This document shows positions 13,501 to 24,868 of a stretch of DNA of 64,000 nucleotides, one piece after another. The position numbers and the translations under genes were made by a program. A model generated the notes under the pieces. The model was given only the letters and a program-made list of their open reading frames with translations, did not search any database and was not told where the DNA came from. Position 1 is the stretch's first letter, and each line of letters starts with the position of its first letter. The DNA comes from Lamellibrachia columna (taxonomy: Eukaryota; Annelida; Polychaeta; Sabellida; Siboglinidae): NCBI GenBank assembly GCA_963662155.1, contig OY759270.1, positions 11,855,426 through 11,919,425 of the forward strand, read 5' to 3'.

Positions 13501-16500
13501 CCTGGGAAAACATTCAGTGTTGTACTATTTGTAAAGTTTGTTTCTAAATCTTTGTCATTGAATATGCTTTAGTGTTGTATCTGCCCACTATGATGTTTCC
13601 TTGTTCCAGCTTGCTGTAACCCAAGTTACATATCCACTTAACCTGATCTCCAACATAATGGCTGTTAACAACTGCGGGTGAGTCGGATTAGATGAACAAC
13701 TATGCAAACATTCACAGTGTAAAAAGACTACTCTAAAGTCTAATTTGGGGCATGAGGCAAAATCTCACTACATTTGTCTAATTAGTTAAGTAAAAAAACT
13801 GTCAAGTTTATTTTAACGAGAAAATTCAATGCATCATGTGGCTTACAGAGACAAAGTGAATGTCTTGCGCTGCAGCCTGTTATTTCGCTGCAGTTCCTGT
13901 ACCAATGAGTGTGTAGGCATTCCTCTGAAGCTGTTTGTGAATGTTACAGTGTAGACCGTGTAGTGTTGTTGGCATGGTGAGTTGTGAAACATGCTGATGC
14001 GATTTCCGTGGACTGATGAAATGTTTTGTGCACCAGTTTGACATATTCATTGCTGACAGAGCTGTCCACCTCCTTGCCGCTGTAGCACACTGACAATCTC
14101 CATGTACCACTCTTAGACAGTTTATTTTGATGATGGTTCTTTCCTGTATTGCCGTATATATATTTACACTTCACTACAGTCACTGACTTGATCTCTGCAA
14201 ACCACACAACGCATTGAGCCATATTTTCATGGTCACCATTTTGTCTTTTGAAGTTAGTCTACAACCTGGAAACTACATGTTTCTATGTCTATATGTTATT
14301 TACATTCAAAGTAGGAAAGATAATTTAGGAACACCCTGTATGATACATCAGGTATATGGCAATAGCTTTTGTTTATATGTTTTAAACTGAAATCATTTGA
14401 ATTAATACACGTAACGTTACATGCACATCAAAAGGTTGATAAATAATTATAACTATGAAAACAGTAAAAGGTAAGACAAATTGCAAAATAGTAAGTCAAA
14501 GTTTCATTAAACTTAAAAAAGATAAAATATCCCGGCATGAATGAAGTTCCACTGACTGTGTTTCCTTGCTCCCTGTAGACTGGCAGCAGGAAGCTCTCTA
14601 CACATGGATCATTACACAGGCTGGATGGACTGTGGCAAACAACTCGCCAGACAGGTATGGTTGCTTTATATTCTATTAACTAAGTTACCTGATTTTGCAT
14701 AGGGGAAAAGGCAGCCACTGCAAGAGTTGATGACTCATTGCACTGCCCAGTCAAGGTTTGATAGGGCAGTGGCAGTGACAACTGATGACTCATTGCACTA
14801 CCCAGTCAAGGTTTGATAGGGCAGTGGCAGTGACAACTGATGACTCATTGCACTACCCAGTCAAGGTTTGATAGGGCAGTGGCAGTGACAACTGATGACT
14901 CATTGCACTACCCAGTCAAGGTTTGATAGGGCAGTGGCAGTGACAACTGATGACTCATTGCACTGCCCAGTCAAGGTTTGATAGGGCAGTGGCAGTGACA
15001 ACTGATGACTCATTGCACTACCCAGTCAAGGTTTGATAGGGCAGTGGCAGTGACAACTGATGACTCATTGCACTGCCCAGTCAAGGTTTGATAGGGCAGT
15101 GGCAGTGACAACTGATGACTCATTGCACTACCCAGTCAAGGTTTGATAGGGCAGTGGCAGTGACAACTGATGACTCATTGCACTACCCAGTCAAGGTTTG
15201 ATAGGGCAGTGGCAGCGACAACTGATGACTCATTGCACTGCCCAGTCAAGGTTTGATAGGGCAGTGGCAGCGACAACTGATGACTCATTGCACTACCCAG
15301 TCAAGTTTTGATGTGGCAGTGACAACTGATGACTCATTGCACTACCCAGTCAAGGTTTGATAGGGCAGTGGCAGCGACAACTGATGACTTATTGCACTAC
15401 CCAGTCAAGGTTTGATAGGGCAGTGGCAGCGACAACTGATGACTCATTGCACTACCCAGTCAAGGTTTGATAGGGCAGTGGCAGTGACAACTGATGACTC
15501 ATTGCACTACCCAGTCAAGGTTTGATAGGGCAGTGGCAGTGACAACTGATGACTCATTGCACTACCCAGTCAAGGTTTGATAGGGCAGTGGCAGTGACAA
15601 CTGATGACTCATTGCACTGCCCAGTCAAGGTTTGATAGGGCAGTGGCAGTGACAACTGATGACTCATTGCACTACCCAGTCAAGGTTTGATAGGGCAGTG
15701 GCAGTGACAACTGATGACTCATTGCACTGCCCAGTCAAGGTTTGATAGGGCAGTGGCAGTGACAACTGATGACTCATTGCACTACCCAGTCAAGTTTTGA
15801 TAGGGCAGTGGCAGTGACAACTGATGACTCATTGCACTGCCCAGTCAAGGTTTGATAGGGCAGTGGCAGTGACAACTGATGACTCATTGCACTACCCAGT
15901 CAAGTTTTGATAGGGCAGTGGCAGTGACAACTGATGACTCATTGCACTGCCCAGTCAAGGTTTGATAGGGCAGTGGCAGTGACAACTGATGACTCATTGC
16001 ACTACCCAGTCAAGTTTTGATAGGGCAGTGGCAGTGACAACTGATGACTCATTGCACTGCCCAGTCAAGGTTTGATAGGGCAGTGGCAGTGACAACTGAT
16101 GACTCATTGCACTAGCCAGTCAAGGTTTGATAGGGCAGTGGCAGTGACAACTGATGACTCATTGCACTACCCAGTCAAGGTTTGATGTGGCAGTGACAAC
16201 TGATGACTCATTGCACTAGCCAGTCAAGGTTTGATAGGGCAGTGGCAGTGACAACTGATGACTCATTGCACTGCCCAGTCAAGTTTTGATAGGGCAGTGG
16301 CAGTGACAACTGATGACTCATTGCACTACCCAGTAAAGTTTTGATAGGGCAGTGGCAGTGACAACTGATGACTCATTGCACTAGCCAGTCAAGGTTTGAT
16401 AGGGCAGTGGCAGTGACAACTGATGACTCATTGCACTAGCCAGTCAAGGTTTGATAGGGCAGTGGCAGTGACAACTGATGACTTATTGCACTAGCCAGTC

Positions 16501-17754
16501 AAGGTTTGATAGGGCAGTGGCATTGACAACTGATGACTCATTGCACTACCCAGTCAAGGTTTGATAGGGCAGTGGCAGTGACAACTGATGACTCATTGCA
16601 CTACCCAGTCAATGTTTGATAGGGCAGTGGCAGTGACAACTGATGACTCATTGCACTAGCCAGTCAAGTTTTGATAGGGCAGTGGCAGTGACAACTGATG
16701 ACTCATTGCACTACCCAGTCAAGTTTTGATAAGGCAGTGGCAGTGACAACTGATGACTCATTGCACTAGCCAGTCAAGATTTGATAGGGCAGTGGCAGTG
16801 ACAACTGATGACTCATTGCACTGCCCAGTCAAGTTTTGATAGGGCAGTGGCAGTGACAACTGATGACTCATTGCACTACCCAGTCAAGTTTTGATAGGGC
16901 AGTGGCAGTGACAACTGATGACTCATTGCACTACCCAGTCAAGTTTTGATAGGGCAGTGGCAGTGACAACTGATGACTCATTGCACTAGCCAGTCAAGGT
17001 TTGATAGGGCAGTGGCAGTGACAACTGATGACTCATTGCACTACCCAGTCAAGTTTTGATAGGGCAGTGGCAGTGACAACTGATGACTCATTGCACTAGC
17101 CAGTCAAGTTTTGATAGGGCAGTGGCAGTGACAACTGATGACTCATTGCACTAGCCAGTCAAGGTTTGATAGGGCAGTGGCAGTGACAACTGATGACTCA
17201 TTGCACTAGCCAGTCAAGGTTTGATAGGGCAATGACAATGGACAATCGCAAAACTCAGAACAGTCCAAGAAAACATGCGTAATGTTGCTAACAATTGTAC
17301 GTATCTATGAACCCTCTAGCACGCCTACACAATGTCAGTCCCATACATGCGAAACATACCCTGAGGACATCCCTGGATATCTATGGTCAGAAACTTATTT
17401 TCTGATTTCTGAAAAATATACCTTTACATTCTTGTAATGGTTTGTGCATTACAGATGACGATTTTAGTAAGAATAATTTTGTACCATAACGAATATCATT
17501 CACTTAACACTTAATTAAAGTATAACCTCCTTTAGCCAAAGCAACACACACAGTAGAACTAAACAGAAGCAAAGTGGACCGATCAAATTCTTCCACGTTT
17601 ATTTGGTAAGTTAGATTTTGCTATGCACAGTAAAAGCAATTTAATTTATTTTCCATTGCAGCACCAACTGAAACGTGGATCAAGCCTGTTCTGGCGCTAC
17701 TACAAAGGCCCAGTCATCAGTATGTCAGATGGCGGTGTTGTGCCCTTGTACTAA
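4512..17754 (+). CDS. MTCH2: mitochondrial carrier homolog 2 (11 exons)
   Basis: MTCH2 is an SLC25-related outer-mitochondrial-membrane protein; the human protein inserts tail-anchored proteins and binds tBID. Coding exons, all with GT-AG borders and matching phase: 4512-4613, 6152-6236, 6698-6804, 7271-7378, 8889-8946, 10129-10180, 11681-11740, 12600-12702, 13610-13677, 14579-14654, 17662-17754. They total 303 codons plus stop. Recognisable blocks are GYEPLPP (exon 2), GLFPRL (exon 3), SHPFHV across exons 5-6 followed by RSMAQFIGRE, APRL with a hydrophobic WLANLMAY (exon 8), YPLNLISNIMAVNNCG (exon 9) and GSSLFWR (exon 11). The three carrier repeats keep the family's degenerate Px(D/E) signature. 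Exon 4 is an acidic matrix-loop segment (EDHEEDEDEEEEDG). The chosen ATG has a good context (CAAAATGG); the frame is open upstream, so an earlier start is not excluded. Introns hold a LINE scrap, a MITE and three minisatellites; otherwise I see nothing in them. Confidence 0.95.
5100..5640 (-). pseudogene. LINE ORF2 tail remnant in MTCH2 intron 1
   Basis: Read on the minus strand with frameshifts, it matches the conserved end of non-LTR ORF2 proteins: a QHLQNGAARLICRTRKHEHI-like block (5500-5600), then VVWLWNRLPDSVRMA (about 5210-5270). No RT core is present. It is a 5'-truncated, frameshifted copy, antisense to the host gene. A 12-bp direct repeat (CACATACACCAT) lies at 5579-5607. Confidence 0.6.
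7420..7875. repeat. minisatellite in MTCH2 intron 4, about 35-45 bp unit
   Basis: Around eleven diverged copies of a unit built on AACTGGTCGAATAAATTGCT with variable spacers of the GAAGATGACAAAA type. Copies differ by substitutions and small indels, so the array is old or poorly homogenised. Confidence 0.85.
8979..9440 (+). repeat. dispersed repeat family, copy 1 (MTCH2 intron 5)
   Basis: Shares long, diverged, collinear similarity with 50740-51420. Shared landmarks are CTAGTATC-CACTGCAACA, CATTGAC-CACAGTGTTTACC, ATTTTGAGCC-TACCAGAT, TCTTTCGATGATTT and GGACATCAACAAACCA. It has no coding capacity. The family could be a MITE or a LINE 3' end; termini are not clear. Confidence 0.6.
10899..11655. 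repeat. 42-bp minisatellite, about 18 copies (MTCH2 intron 6)
   Basis: Nearly identical 42-bp units (core GGTGGTGTGTGCATTAATG then TTTACTTCATTGCATATTTC). The unit is 14 codons, so long artefactual frames of 250-285 codons run through it on both strands. The main variant positions are GTGTGTGC/GTGTTTGC and TTCATT/TTCGTT. It sits just upstream of exon 7. Confidence 0.97.
12079..12243. mobile_element. foldback MITE in MTCH2 intron 7
   Basis: Two arms of roughly 60 bp are imperfect inverted copies: GTGTGTAAAAACACATTTAA at the left and its complement TTAAATGTGTTTTTACACAC at the right, with TTGAATTCGCAT/ATGTGAATTCAA further in. It is noncoding; the superfamily and target duplication are not clear. 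Confidence 0.7.
14716..17230. repeat. 55-bp minisatellite, about 46 copies (MTCH2 intron 10)
   Basis: Units of 55 bp are arranged head to tail (start GATGACTCATTGCACTAC, end GGCAGTGACAACT). Each carries TGACTCA, the AP-1 heptamer. Variants fall at CTACCC / CTGCCC / CTAGCC and AAGG / AAGT. CTGCCC units occur through most of the array but become rare after about 16.1 kb, where CTAGCC units first appear. Between about 15.7 and 16.08 kb CTGCCC-AAGG and CTACCC-AAGT units alternate, a 110-bp higher-order repeat. A few units are shortened (near 15310 and 16186). Confidence 0.98.
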
Positions 17755-19261
17755 AGTACTGTAAAAGGACAAGAAACATGGCATCCAACAATGTGGTGAA
17801 GAGGTGGCATATTTATCCAGGATTCGAACATCTTATATTAAAACTGAATAGGGCAATGAAAATTGGTCACTATAATAACTCAAATTGTGATGATTCGTTT
17901 GCTGTAGATAGCATGGTTCTAGCAAGAATGCAGATTTGTTTGTGTTGGCCAGTCTCTAGTTGTTGTACTTTGAAGACAATTGATGTTGGGGGCTGCTGAT
18001 CTGCTCAAGTAATTATCACGTGAAAGCATGTGGGCAGTGTCAACCACAGTTGGTGTCATTTTGGCTTCTTTCAGATGTAGCAACCTTTATCACCTACGCT
18101 CTGCCAACAAACATGCCTGCATCACTGAAACAGCACCTGCTGTGCCATGAATAGTTTGTGTGTAATACTTCATGGTTGTGTTCTGCATTAGAGTGGTTAG
18201 CTTGCCAATACATTTCTGCACTGTCTAGTTGCATCTGTTCATTTAACAAAACATCAGATTTGACGGCTTCTATGGGGGAAATACTTTGTTAGAATTAATG
18301 GGCTAGGGGTTCTGGTTGGATAACATTAGGCTTAGTAAATGATGTCGCTCATAAATAGTCGTATCTTCTTAACTGCTGCTATTCCCAATTGCAAGAGACC
18401 GATGTTAACATGACACCGTAGAGTTGTGGAATCCAACATAGTGCATTTGGATAGTTATTGTTACTACTGTACACGGGTAACGTTGTTACAGTGTGTGTTT
18501 TATATACAAAGGTATTATTCTAGCATTTAAGGTACAGGTGCCTCATGTTTATCTATGGCTGACATTCCGTCATCATGTTGTCTGCATTGTACTGATCACA
18601 ATAGTGAACCCTTGTCCACATATTGTGACCTGGATGACTAAACAGCAGCGGTCAGTTTGTTTGACTAGCCCTCTAGCCAGTTACAGTCATGGTTGCCATC
18701 ACACAGAATGAGTCACTGACTAGTCAGAATCACTAGTTTGCACTGCACCTCTCCATGAGAAAGTGTTTCACACTGCTTGCAATAAACTCAGCAGACAGGC
18801 GGGATGGTTTATAGTTGTTGACACTCCAGTTATGTCTTATGTATGCCATTAAACATACCTACTTGTTATATACAGATATATTGCTAATATTAATATGTGA
18901 CGGTTCCATAGCAGTGTAATAAACATAAAAAGTAAGTCAAATGATATCATATCCCAGTTTAATTCATAGTCGATGGAAATTGTGCTTTTGTCTTTGACAA
19001 TACATGTATCAAAAACATTGACGTTTTAGAACTTTCAATTATTGAAATACAGCTTACAGTTAGTTTAGTGAATTGGTAAAAGATTTGTGACAGTCAATCA
19101 TGTGTATACAATTATGTAACAATAAAAACACATAAGAAATAAATGTATGTAAATGGCTGTTATGTTTGAGATGTTTTCATCTTGGCTTTGGGTCATGAAT
19201 AACAACAATGCAATATTATTTCTTGAAAAATTTGATTCTCACCGTAAATTAGGATTTGGGG
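17755..19261. other. MTCH2 3' UTR and intergenic DNA
   Basis: After the stop codon the sequence is AT-rich, with no frame I would support. The first convincing polyadenylation signal is at 18781; another AATAAA lies near 19121. Confidence 0.5.
18781..18786 (+). terminator. candidate MTCH2 poly(A) signal
   Basis: A canonical AATAAA about 1.03 kb after the MTCH2 stop, followed by ordinary 3'-flanking sequence. The AATAAA near 19121 is an alternative. Confidence 0.4.
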
Positions 19262-21215
19262 ACAGGTATCTTTATGAAATATTGTAGAGCCCCCTCTATT
19301 ATTGAACATTGGGTCGACTATTTCTTTGAATTGGTCAACTGTTTCTGCATCTACTGCTGCCTAAGGTAGTGTATTCTAGTCATCTATGCCGCACTGCGAA
19401 AAGAAGTACTTTCTGATGTTGAGTCTGGTGTATTGTTTCATTGGGTCCTCTACTGCTTGGTCCATTGTGTCCTCTACGGCTAGGTCCATTGGGTCCTCTA
19501 CGGCTTGGTCCATTGTGTCCTCTACTACTAGGTCCATTGGGTCCTCCACTGCTAGGTCCATTGGGTCTTCTACTGCTTGGTCCATTGCGTCCTCTACTAC
19601 TAGGTCCATTGGGTCCTCTACTGCTAGGTCCATTGGGTCCTCTACTGCTAGGTCCATTGTATATACACGTAATGTCCTGTAATCAATGTCCGTGATACCC
19701 ATCATTATCTTAAATGTTTCTAGCAGATCGTACCTTCTGCGACTTTCTAGACATATCGATTTGCATCGTCTCAGTCTTTGTTCATATGGTAGGTTGTATA
19801 TATTTCCTATCCGTGTTGCTCTTCGCTGAACTTTCTCCAATTTTACCATGTCTTTGACCAGGTGAGGTGACCACACTGCTGATGCATAATCTAGGAGTTG
19901 TCATACCAGTCTTATACAGATTTCATGTTGTGCTGGGACTTGAATGTGTATGCCCTTCTAATCATACCTAGGTTTCTGTTGGCTTTTTTCACTATTTTTT
20001 TCCTATGTGTGCACCAGGGCTCAGGTCATTCTGTACAATTACTCCCAAATCTTTCCCGTGTTACTGTCTGGATTATATCATCCCCTCGTCATAACCCAGA
20101 TTGTTGTATCCTACATGCATTAACTTGCACTTGGCTAGATGAAACAGCATCTGCCAATCATTTGACCACCTGTATAATTTCGTAATATCCTCCTGTACTG
20201 TAAATACTCTTTCAGTACACTGCACAGCACGTGTCGCTTTACAATCATCTGCAAACTTGGACCTATGTGCAGATTATATTCACATCTATATCATTGATGA
20301 AGATCGCAAACAAAATCACTCCGAGTACTGACCCCCGTGGTATCCCACTGAGGACAGCTTTCCATGATGACTGTTTACATTTCTGAACCACTCTCTGTTC
20401 CTGTTGCATAACCTCCATTTGATGAGTTTTGGCCCAATGCCATGTGCCTTTAACTTCTCAAGTAACCTTCTGTGTGGCACCTTATCGAAGACCTTAGCAA
20501 AATCCATGTAGATTATATCTACAGGATGGCTATTGTCAACTTGTGCCGTGATTTCTTCCAGCAGTAGGTTTGTAAGGCATGATCTCTTTGGCATAAAACC
20601 TTGAGTCTCTGATGAGGTTGTGCTTCTTCAGGTGTGACGTGATTTCATCTTTGATAATTGATTCCAGTACTTTGCTTAGCTGTGATGTCAGACTTACATG
20701 GGCGGTAGTTTTCTACTTCGCATTTTTCATCTTTCTTGAATATTGGCACCACATTAGAAATTACCCAGTCCTCTTGGACCTCACTTTTTTCATTGATCTT
20801 CTGTACAACTTGATGATTGGAGATGTTAATTCTTCCGCTGCTTTCTTCAGTACTATTGGTACGATTCCATATCATTCCATCATCTCCTGGTGCTTTGGTG
20901 GGGTTTAGTAACGTCAGTTTATTCATTACCTTAGTTTCATTGATTTCTATATCATTTTGCATTTCTTCTGGTTCACCATTAAACATGCCCTGTACATTTG
21001 GCAAGTCATCCAGGTCTTCCTCTGTGAATGCAGATGCAAAGTAATCATTAAATCTGTGTGCAGTTAGACTGTCATCATACATTAGATCACCATTTGTATC
21101 TTCAATGGGTCCCATTCTTTATTTGACTTTAATTTTGCTACGTGCATATTTGAAGAATCTCTTTGTGACTTCCTGGATATTGTCTGCTAGACGTTTCAGC
21201 ATTATACGAACATTT
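19262..21215 (-). pseudogene. degenerate CR1/Jockey-like LINE (RT and tail)
   Basis: On the minus strand, pieces of a non-LTR ORF2 follow in order. First comes an RT entry block with KAPGDDG and VVPIFKKDEKCEVENYRP (about 20.7-21.1 kb), then RT motif A as VDIIYMDFAKVFDKVPHRRL (about 20.45-20.52 kb; the usual KAFD reads KVFD). The C-terminal tail follows with LEKVQRRATR, YDLLETFKIM and a final VDQFKEIVD. Frameshifts and deletions separate the pieces and the YADD region is not intact, so the copy is dead. A 24-bp minisatellite has expanded inside the tail. Confidence 0.75.
19441..19659. repeat. 24-bp minisatellite inside a LINE tail, about 9 copies
   Basis: Units of 24 bp (GGTCCATTGGGTCCTCTACT plus four bases) keep the LINE frame open as an eight-residue repeat of the MDLAVEDP type on the minus strand. 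Comparable LINE tails have no such segment, so it arose after or during decay of this copy. Confidence 0.9.
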
Positions 21216-21439
21216 ATGTATGCAAAGTGGGATTGACTTAATAAAACATCATTGATTACGGTTGTTATGAACACTACGATCATGTTACTCATATTCTAAT
21301 ATCAACCTCTCGCTGTATATAACGGCTGTTGATTTGATGGTCTTTCGCCCCACTACTTTAGTCTCTCTCCTCTTCTGCACCCGCACAACAAAAACTACTG
21401 GCTTGTGCTGCGTAGTCACGTGCTCACTTGCAATGGTTT

Positions 21440-21700
21440 TGCGGTCCTTCACCCTTCACAATTGCTGCCTCTTTAATACAAACAGTTCCAACTTGTGATT
21501 TCCACTCCTATACGCGACATCTTGTGGTTCTCCCTCTTCAGGACGAACGATCCTTTCACAACCAGTCCGTTTCGCGTCATCAACTCTACCAGCCCCCGAC
21601 CATCTTTTTTCTTTGTTCCAAATCCGAATTCCCCGACCGGCTCTTCTTCTCCAGTCTCTGTAGAACTCACATCTGCGTTGGAATTACGAGCTATGCACAT
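21440..21700 (-). pseudogene. LINE endonuclease fragment
   Basis: The minus-strand stretch with EEEPVGEFGFGT-K-DGRGLVEL matches the segment of LINE apurinic-type endonucleases in which the G.(G/Y)G(T)..RG..L pattern precedes the last catalytic region. It is only about 70 residues and degenerates on both sides. It differs in type from the LINE that starts at 21746, so it is probably a third element. Confidence 0.5.
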
Positions 21701-21934
21701 AATCTATCTGCCAGCACAAAAGTCGCATTGACTTTATGGAAGTATCAAATCAAATCAAATTTATTGTAACTCTTTACAATACATACAAATCAAACCATGA
21801 TAATGTAAAGAGAACAATAGGGGAAGAACATTATACAATGTTATACTCCCTAGTATATATTTCAATGCATATGTCATAGTATTAAACACAGAAATAGTGT
21901 GCAGGTGTAGAAAACGAACAAATTGTGATACATG

Positions 21935-22387
21935 TTATATATTGACATCATTGTGTAATATAAATTGCTTAAGTATATATTTGTAGTTTATTATTGAATA
22001 AGAAGTAAACTTGAGTCTTGTGTTAAAATAATTCCAAATTATAGCACCCTTAATTATTACAGAACGAAGTCTTATTTCTAAAGTTGCCATGGATATGTGT
22101 ATTTGTGTAGATTGTCTTATATTGTAACTATGAACATCTTGATTAAGTTTAAACATATTACCAAAAATTGTTGGTAGAAGACCACTGTTGTATTTATACA
22201 TAAACATTTGTATTGAGTAGACATATAGTTGTCTAAACGTTAAGATGTTTAGTAGTTTAAAGATAGGTTTTGTATGAGCTAATATATTAGCTGAGACGAG
22301 CATTCTCACCGCTTTCTTTTGAACCTTTATAATACTTGAACAATATGAGTCAAATGCACCACCCCACACTTCAATACAATATGTCAA
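21935..22387 (-). pseudogene. LINE ORF2 C-terminal tail
   Basis: The tail after the RT domain shows a YCIEVWGG-like start, IIKVQKKAVRMLVSANILAHT and PIFKLLNILTFRQLYVYSI, the usual order in CR1/Jockey-group proteins (a tryptophan motif, then a QKKA-R block). It is out of frame with the RT frame that precedes it at 22465, with about 80 bp of degenerate sequence between them. Confidence 0.7.
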
Positions 22388-22464
22388 ATGAGGGAATAAA
22401 AACGAGTAATATAAGGTGACCAGGCATGGTCTAGTTAATAATCTTTTGGCTTTGTTGATAATGC

Positions 22465-23490
22465 CTACCCTTTAGAGATTTTACATTTAACTTTGTTAAT
22501 ATGTTCAGCCCAATTAAGTTTGTTATCAATAGTAATGCCAAGAAATGTTGTGGAGGATACTTGTTTAATAGCATTATCATTAATTTCAAGTTTTGTCGGT
22601 TTGATAAGTTTTCTGTTGGAAGTTCTAAATATCATGTATTGGGTCTTATCAATGTTTAGAGATAATTTGTTAGCATTTAACCAAGCTACAAGTTTTTTTA
22701 GTTCAATATTAATTTTGTTAGCTATATCATCCAATTGATCACCCTGTATAAATACACTAGTGTCATCGGCAAATAATAAGGAGAAAAGACTATCTGAGAC
22801 ATTAGCAATATCATTGATATATAATAGAAACAGCAATGGCCCCAGTATGGAACCTTGAGGCACTCCACAAGTAATAGAGAGTTTAGTTGAGCTAGTGTTA
22901 TTGTAATACACATATTGACTTCTATTAGATAAATAACTTTTAATCCAGTCATTGGCTAAGCCACGTATACCATAACATTGGAGTTTTTGACACAGTATCA
23001 CATGGTCAACAGTATCAAATGCTTTAGATAAATCTAAGAACACCCCTAGCACAAATTGTTTGTTTTGTAGTGCTTCTGGTCTACAATGGTCATTTTGTAG
23101 TGCCTGTTTGTTTTGTAGTGCTTCTGGTCTACAATGGTCATTTTGTAGTGCTTCTGGTCTACAATGGTCATTAGTGCCATGCTATTGGAGTGATTTTTTC
23201 GAAAACCAAACTGATATTTGTACAGAATGTTATACTTATTAATAAAATTTAACAGCCTGTTATACATTAGTCTTTCCAATATTTTAGAGAAAGTTGGTAA
23301 TATTGAAATTGGTCGGTAGTTAGAAAATACATTTTTTTCCTTAGATTTGTAGATAGGTATTACCTTAGCTATTTTTAACTCATCTGGGAATATTCCAGTA
23401 TTTACAGAGATATTGTATAAATATGTTAATGGTTTAATAAAGCTTTTATATGTTTTTTTAATTACTTTACTGGAAATGTCATTCCATCCA
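22465..23490 (-). pseudogene. LINE reverse transcriptase domain
   Basis: RT motifs are seen in order: YNRLLNFINKYNILYKYQFGF (about 23.22-23.27 kb), motif A FLDLSKAFDTVDH (about 23.0 kb), GVPQGSILGPLLF (about 22.86 kb), the catalytic LLFADDTSVF (about 22.76 kb) and TTFLGITIDNKLNW (about 22.53 kb). The catalytic Asp residues are intact. Between the FGFRKN block and motif A a short tandem repeat has expanded (23060-23172), changing length and frame in the RT fingers region. Frameshifts lie upstream at about 23.28-23.49 kb. Confidence 0.8.
23060..23172. repeat. short tandem repeat inside the LINE RT domain
   Basis: Three imperfect copies of a roughly 30-bp unit (GTAGTGCTTCTGGTCTACAA then TGGTCATTTT) replace a stretch that in related LINEs is unique sequence between the FGFRK block and motif A. 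Confidence 0.8.
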
Positions 23491-23493
23491 GGA

Positions 23494-24867
23494 CTAGATA
23501 TTTTGAGAGTTTACTATTGCTGATACCTCATTTTCAGTTACCGGTTCAAGATATATATATAGATTAGTATTGCTGTTTTTCATGTATGACATAGGGTCTG
23601 TTTGTTTCTGTGGAATGTTTTTTGCTAGGTTAGAGCCAACATTTATATAGAACTTATTAAAACATTTGCTTATTTGTTTTTTGTCTGATGTTACTACTTT
23701 GTTGACGATGAATTTTGTCTGCGTTATACGTTCATGTTTCTTGTTTATTATTTCTTTTAAAAGGGACCAAGACTTTTTAAGGTTATGCTTATTTTCTTCA
23801 AAGAGGGTTGCGTAATGTTCATGTTCAGATTTCCTTAGCAAGCCATTCAACTTACTTTTGTATACTTTATATTTAGTTTCGTTATATCTTGTGTTTTGTC
23901 TCACATATTTAACATATAGTCTATTCTTCTCTTTTATTGAGTTTTTTAGCCCATATGTTAGCCATGGTTTCCTATTCTTGTAGTTAAGCTTAATTGTTTT
24001 TATGGGAAAGCAGTTATTGTATTCTCGCAGTAGTGACTTATAAAATACTGAGTAGGCTGTTTGACAATTATTTGTGTATGTCATAATATCCCAGTCAAGA
24101 TTTTGCATGTTATTATAAAATTTATCTATGTTTGTCTGGGAAACGTTTCTGTTTGTTGTGTATTTAAGATTGTTGGTTAATTTGCAATTATTATCAATGA
24201 GAAATATTGGGAAGTGGTCAGATATATCTGTATACATAATGCCCTGGAGCATGTTTTTATGGTTAATTGTAAAAATGTTATCAATTAATGATGCCGATTG
24301 ATTAATTACTCGGGTTGGTTTATTTATTAATGGAATATAAGAGTGTAAAAACATCAAGTTAAAAAAGTTGCATGTTGGTGCGTGTACTTCATGGTTAAAC
24401 AGATTAATGTTAAAGTCACCCATAATGTAACATAATTTGTTTTCATTGTTAAGAATATCAAGTATATTAGACATTTCATCAATACATTTGTTTATATCAT
24501 TGTTTGGCGGTCTGTATATGACACCAACTATAATATCTTTACCATATGAATTACTATCTTTATGAATCTCTATAAACCGACATTCTATGTAATCATTTAA
24601 TTTAGTAATGTCTAATCTAGTGTGGTATGCAATATTGTCTTTAATGTAGAGTGCAACACCACCACCTACTTTAGTATGCCTATAAATATGTTCTGCTTTG
24701 TATCCTGGTAAATCACAACTGCTGACATTGTAGTCTTGACACCATGTTTCGCTTATACCAATAACCGAAAAATTATGATTTAGTACATGGAGATACTGAT
24801 CTAATTCATGCAGATGTTTGCTAATACTTTGAATATTAGTGTGTAGTAAAGAAAACATTTCGTTCAT
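23494..24867 (-). pseudogene. LINE AP-type endonuclease and linker
   Basis: It begins at the M codon at 24867, immediately beside the SINE. Motifs follow the exonuclease-endonuclease-phosphatase fold of LINEs: LLHTNIQSISKHL, the catalytic Glu in VIGISETW, GGGVALYI, VGVIYRPPN, YIMGDFNINL and a final ISDHFPIF. Catalytic residues appear intact. The linker toward the RT includes NRKPWLTYGLKNSIKEKN and WSLLKEIINKK. The frame is open for over 450 codons but ends before the RT through a frameshift. The extra upstream residues in this frame are antisense SINE. Confidence 0.85.
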
Positions 24868-24868
24868 T

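Noticed and set aside
14716..17230. CRISPR-like array
   Set aside because: Units are contiguous 55-bp tandem copies with no unique spacers, in an intron of an animal gene.
21428..21769. 113-codon + strand ORF
   Set aside because: Antisense of a LINE endonuclease fragment; no independent support.
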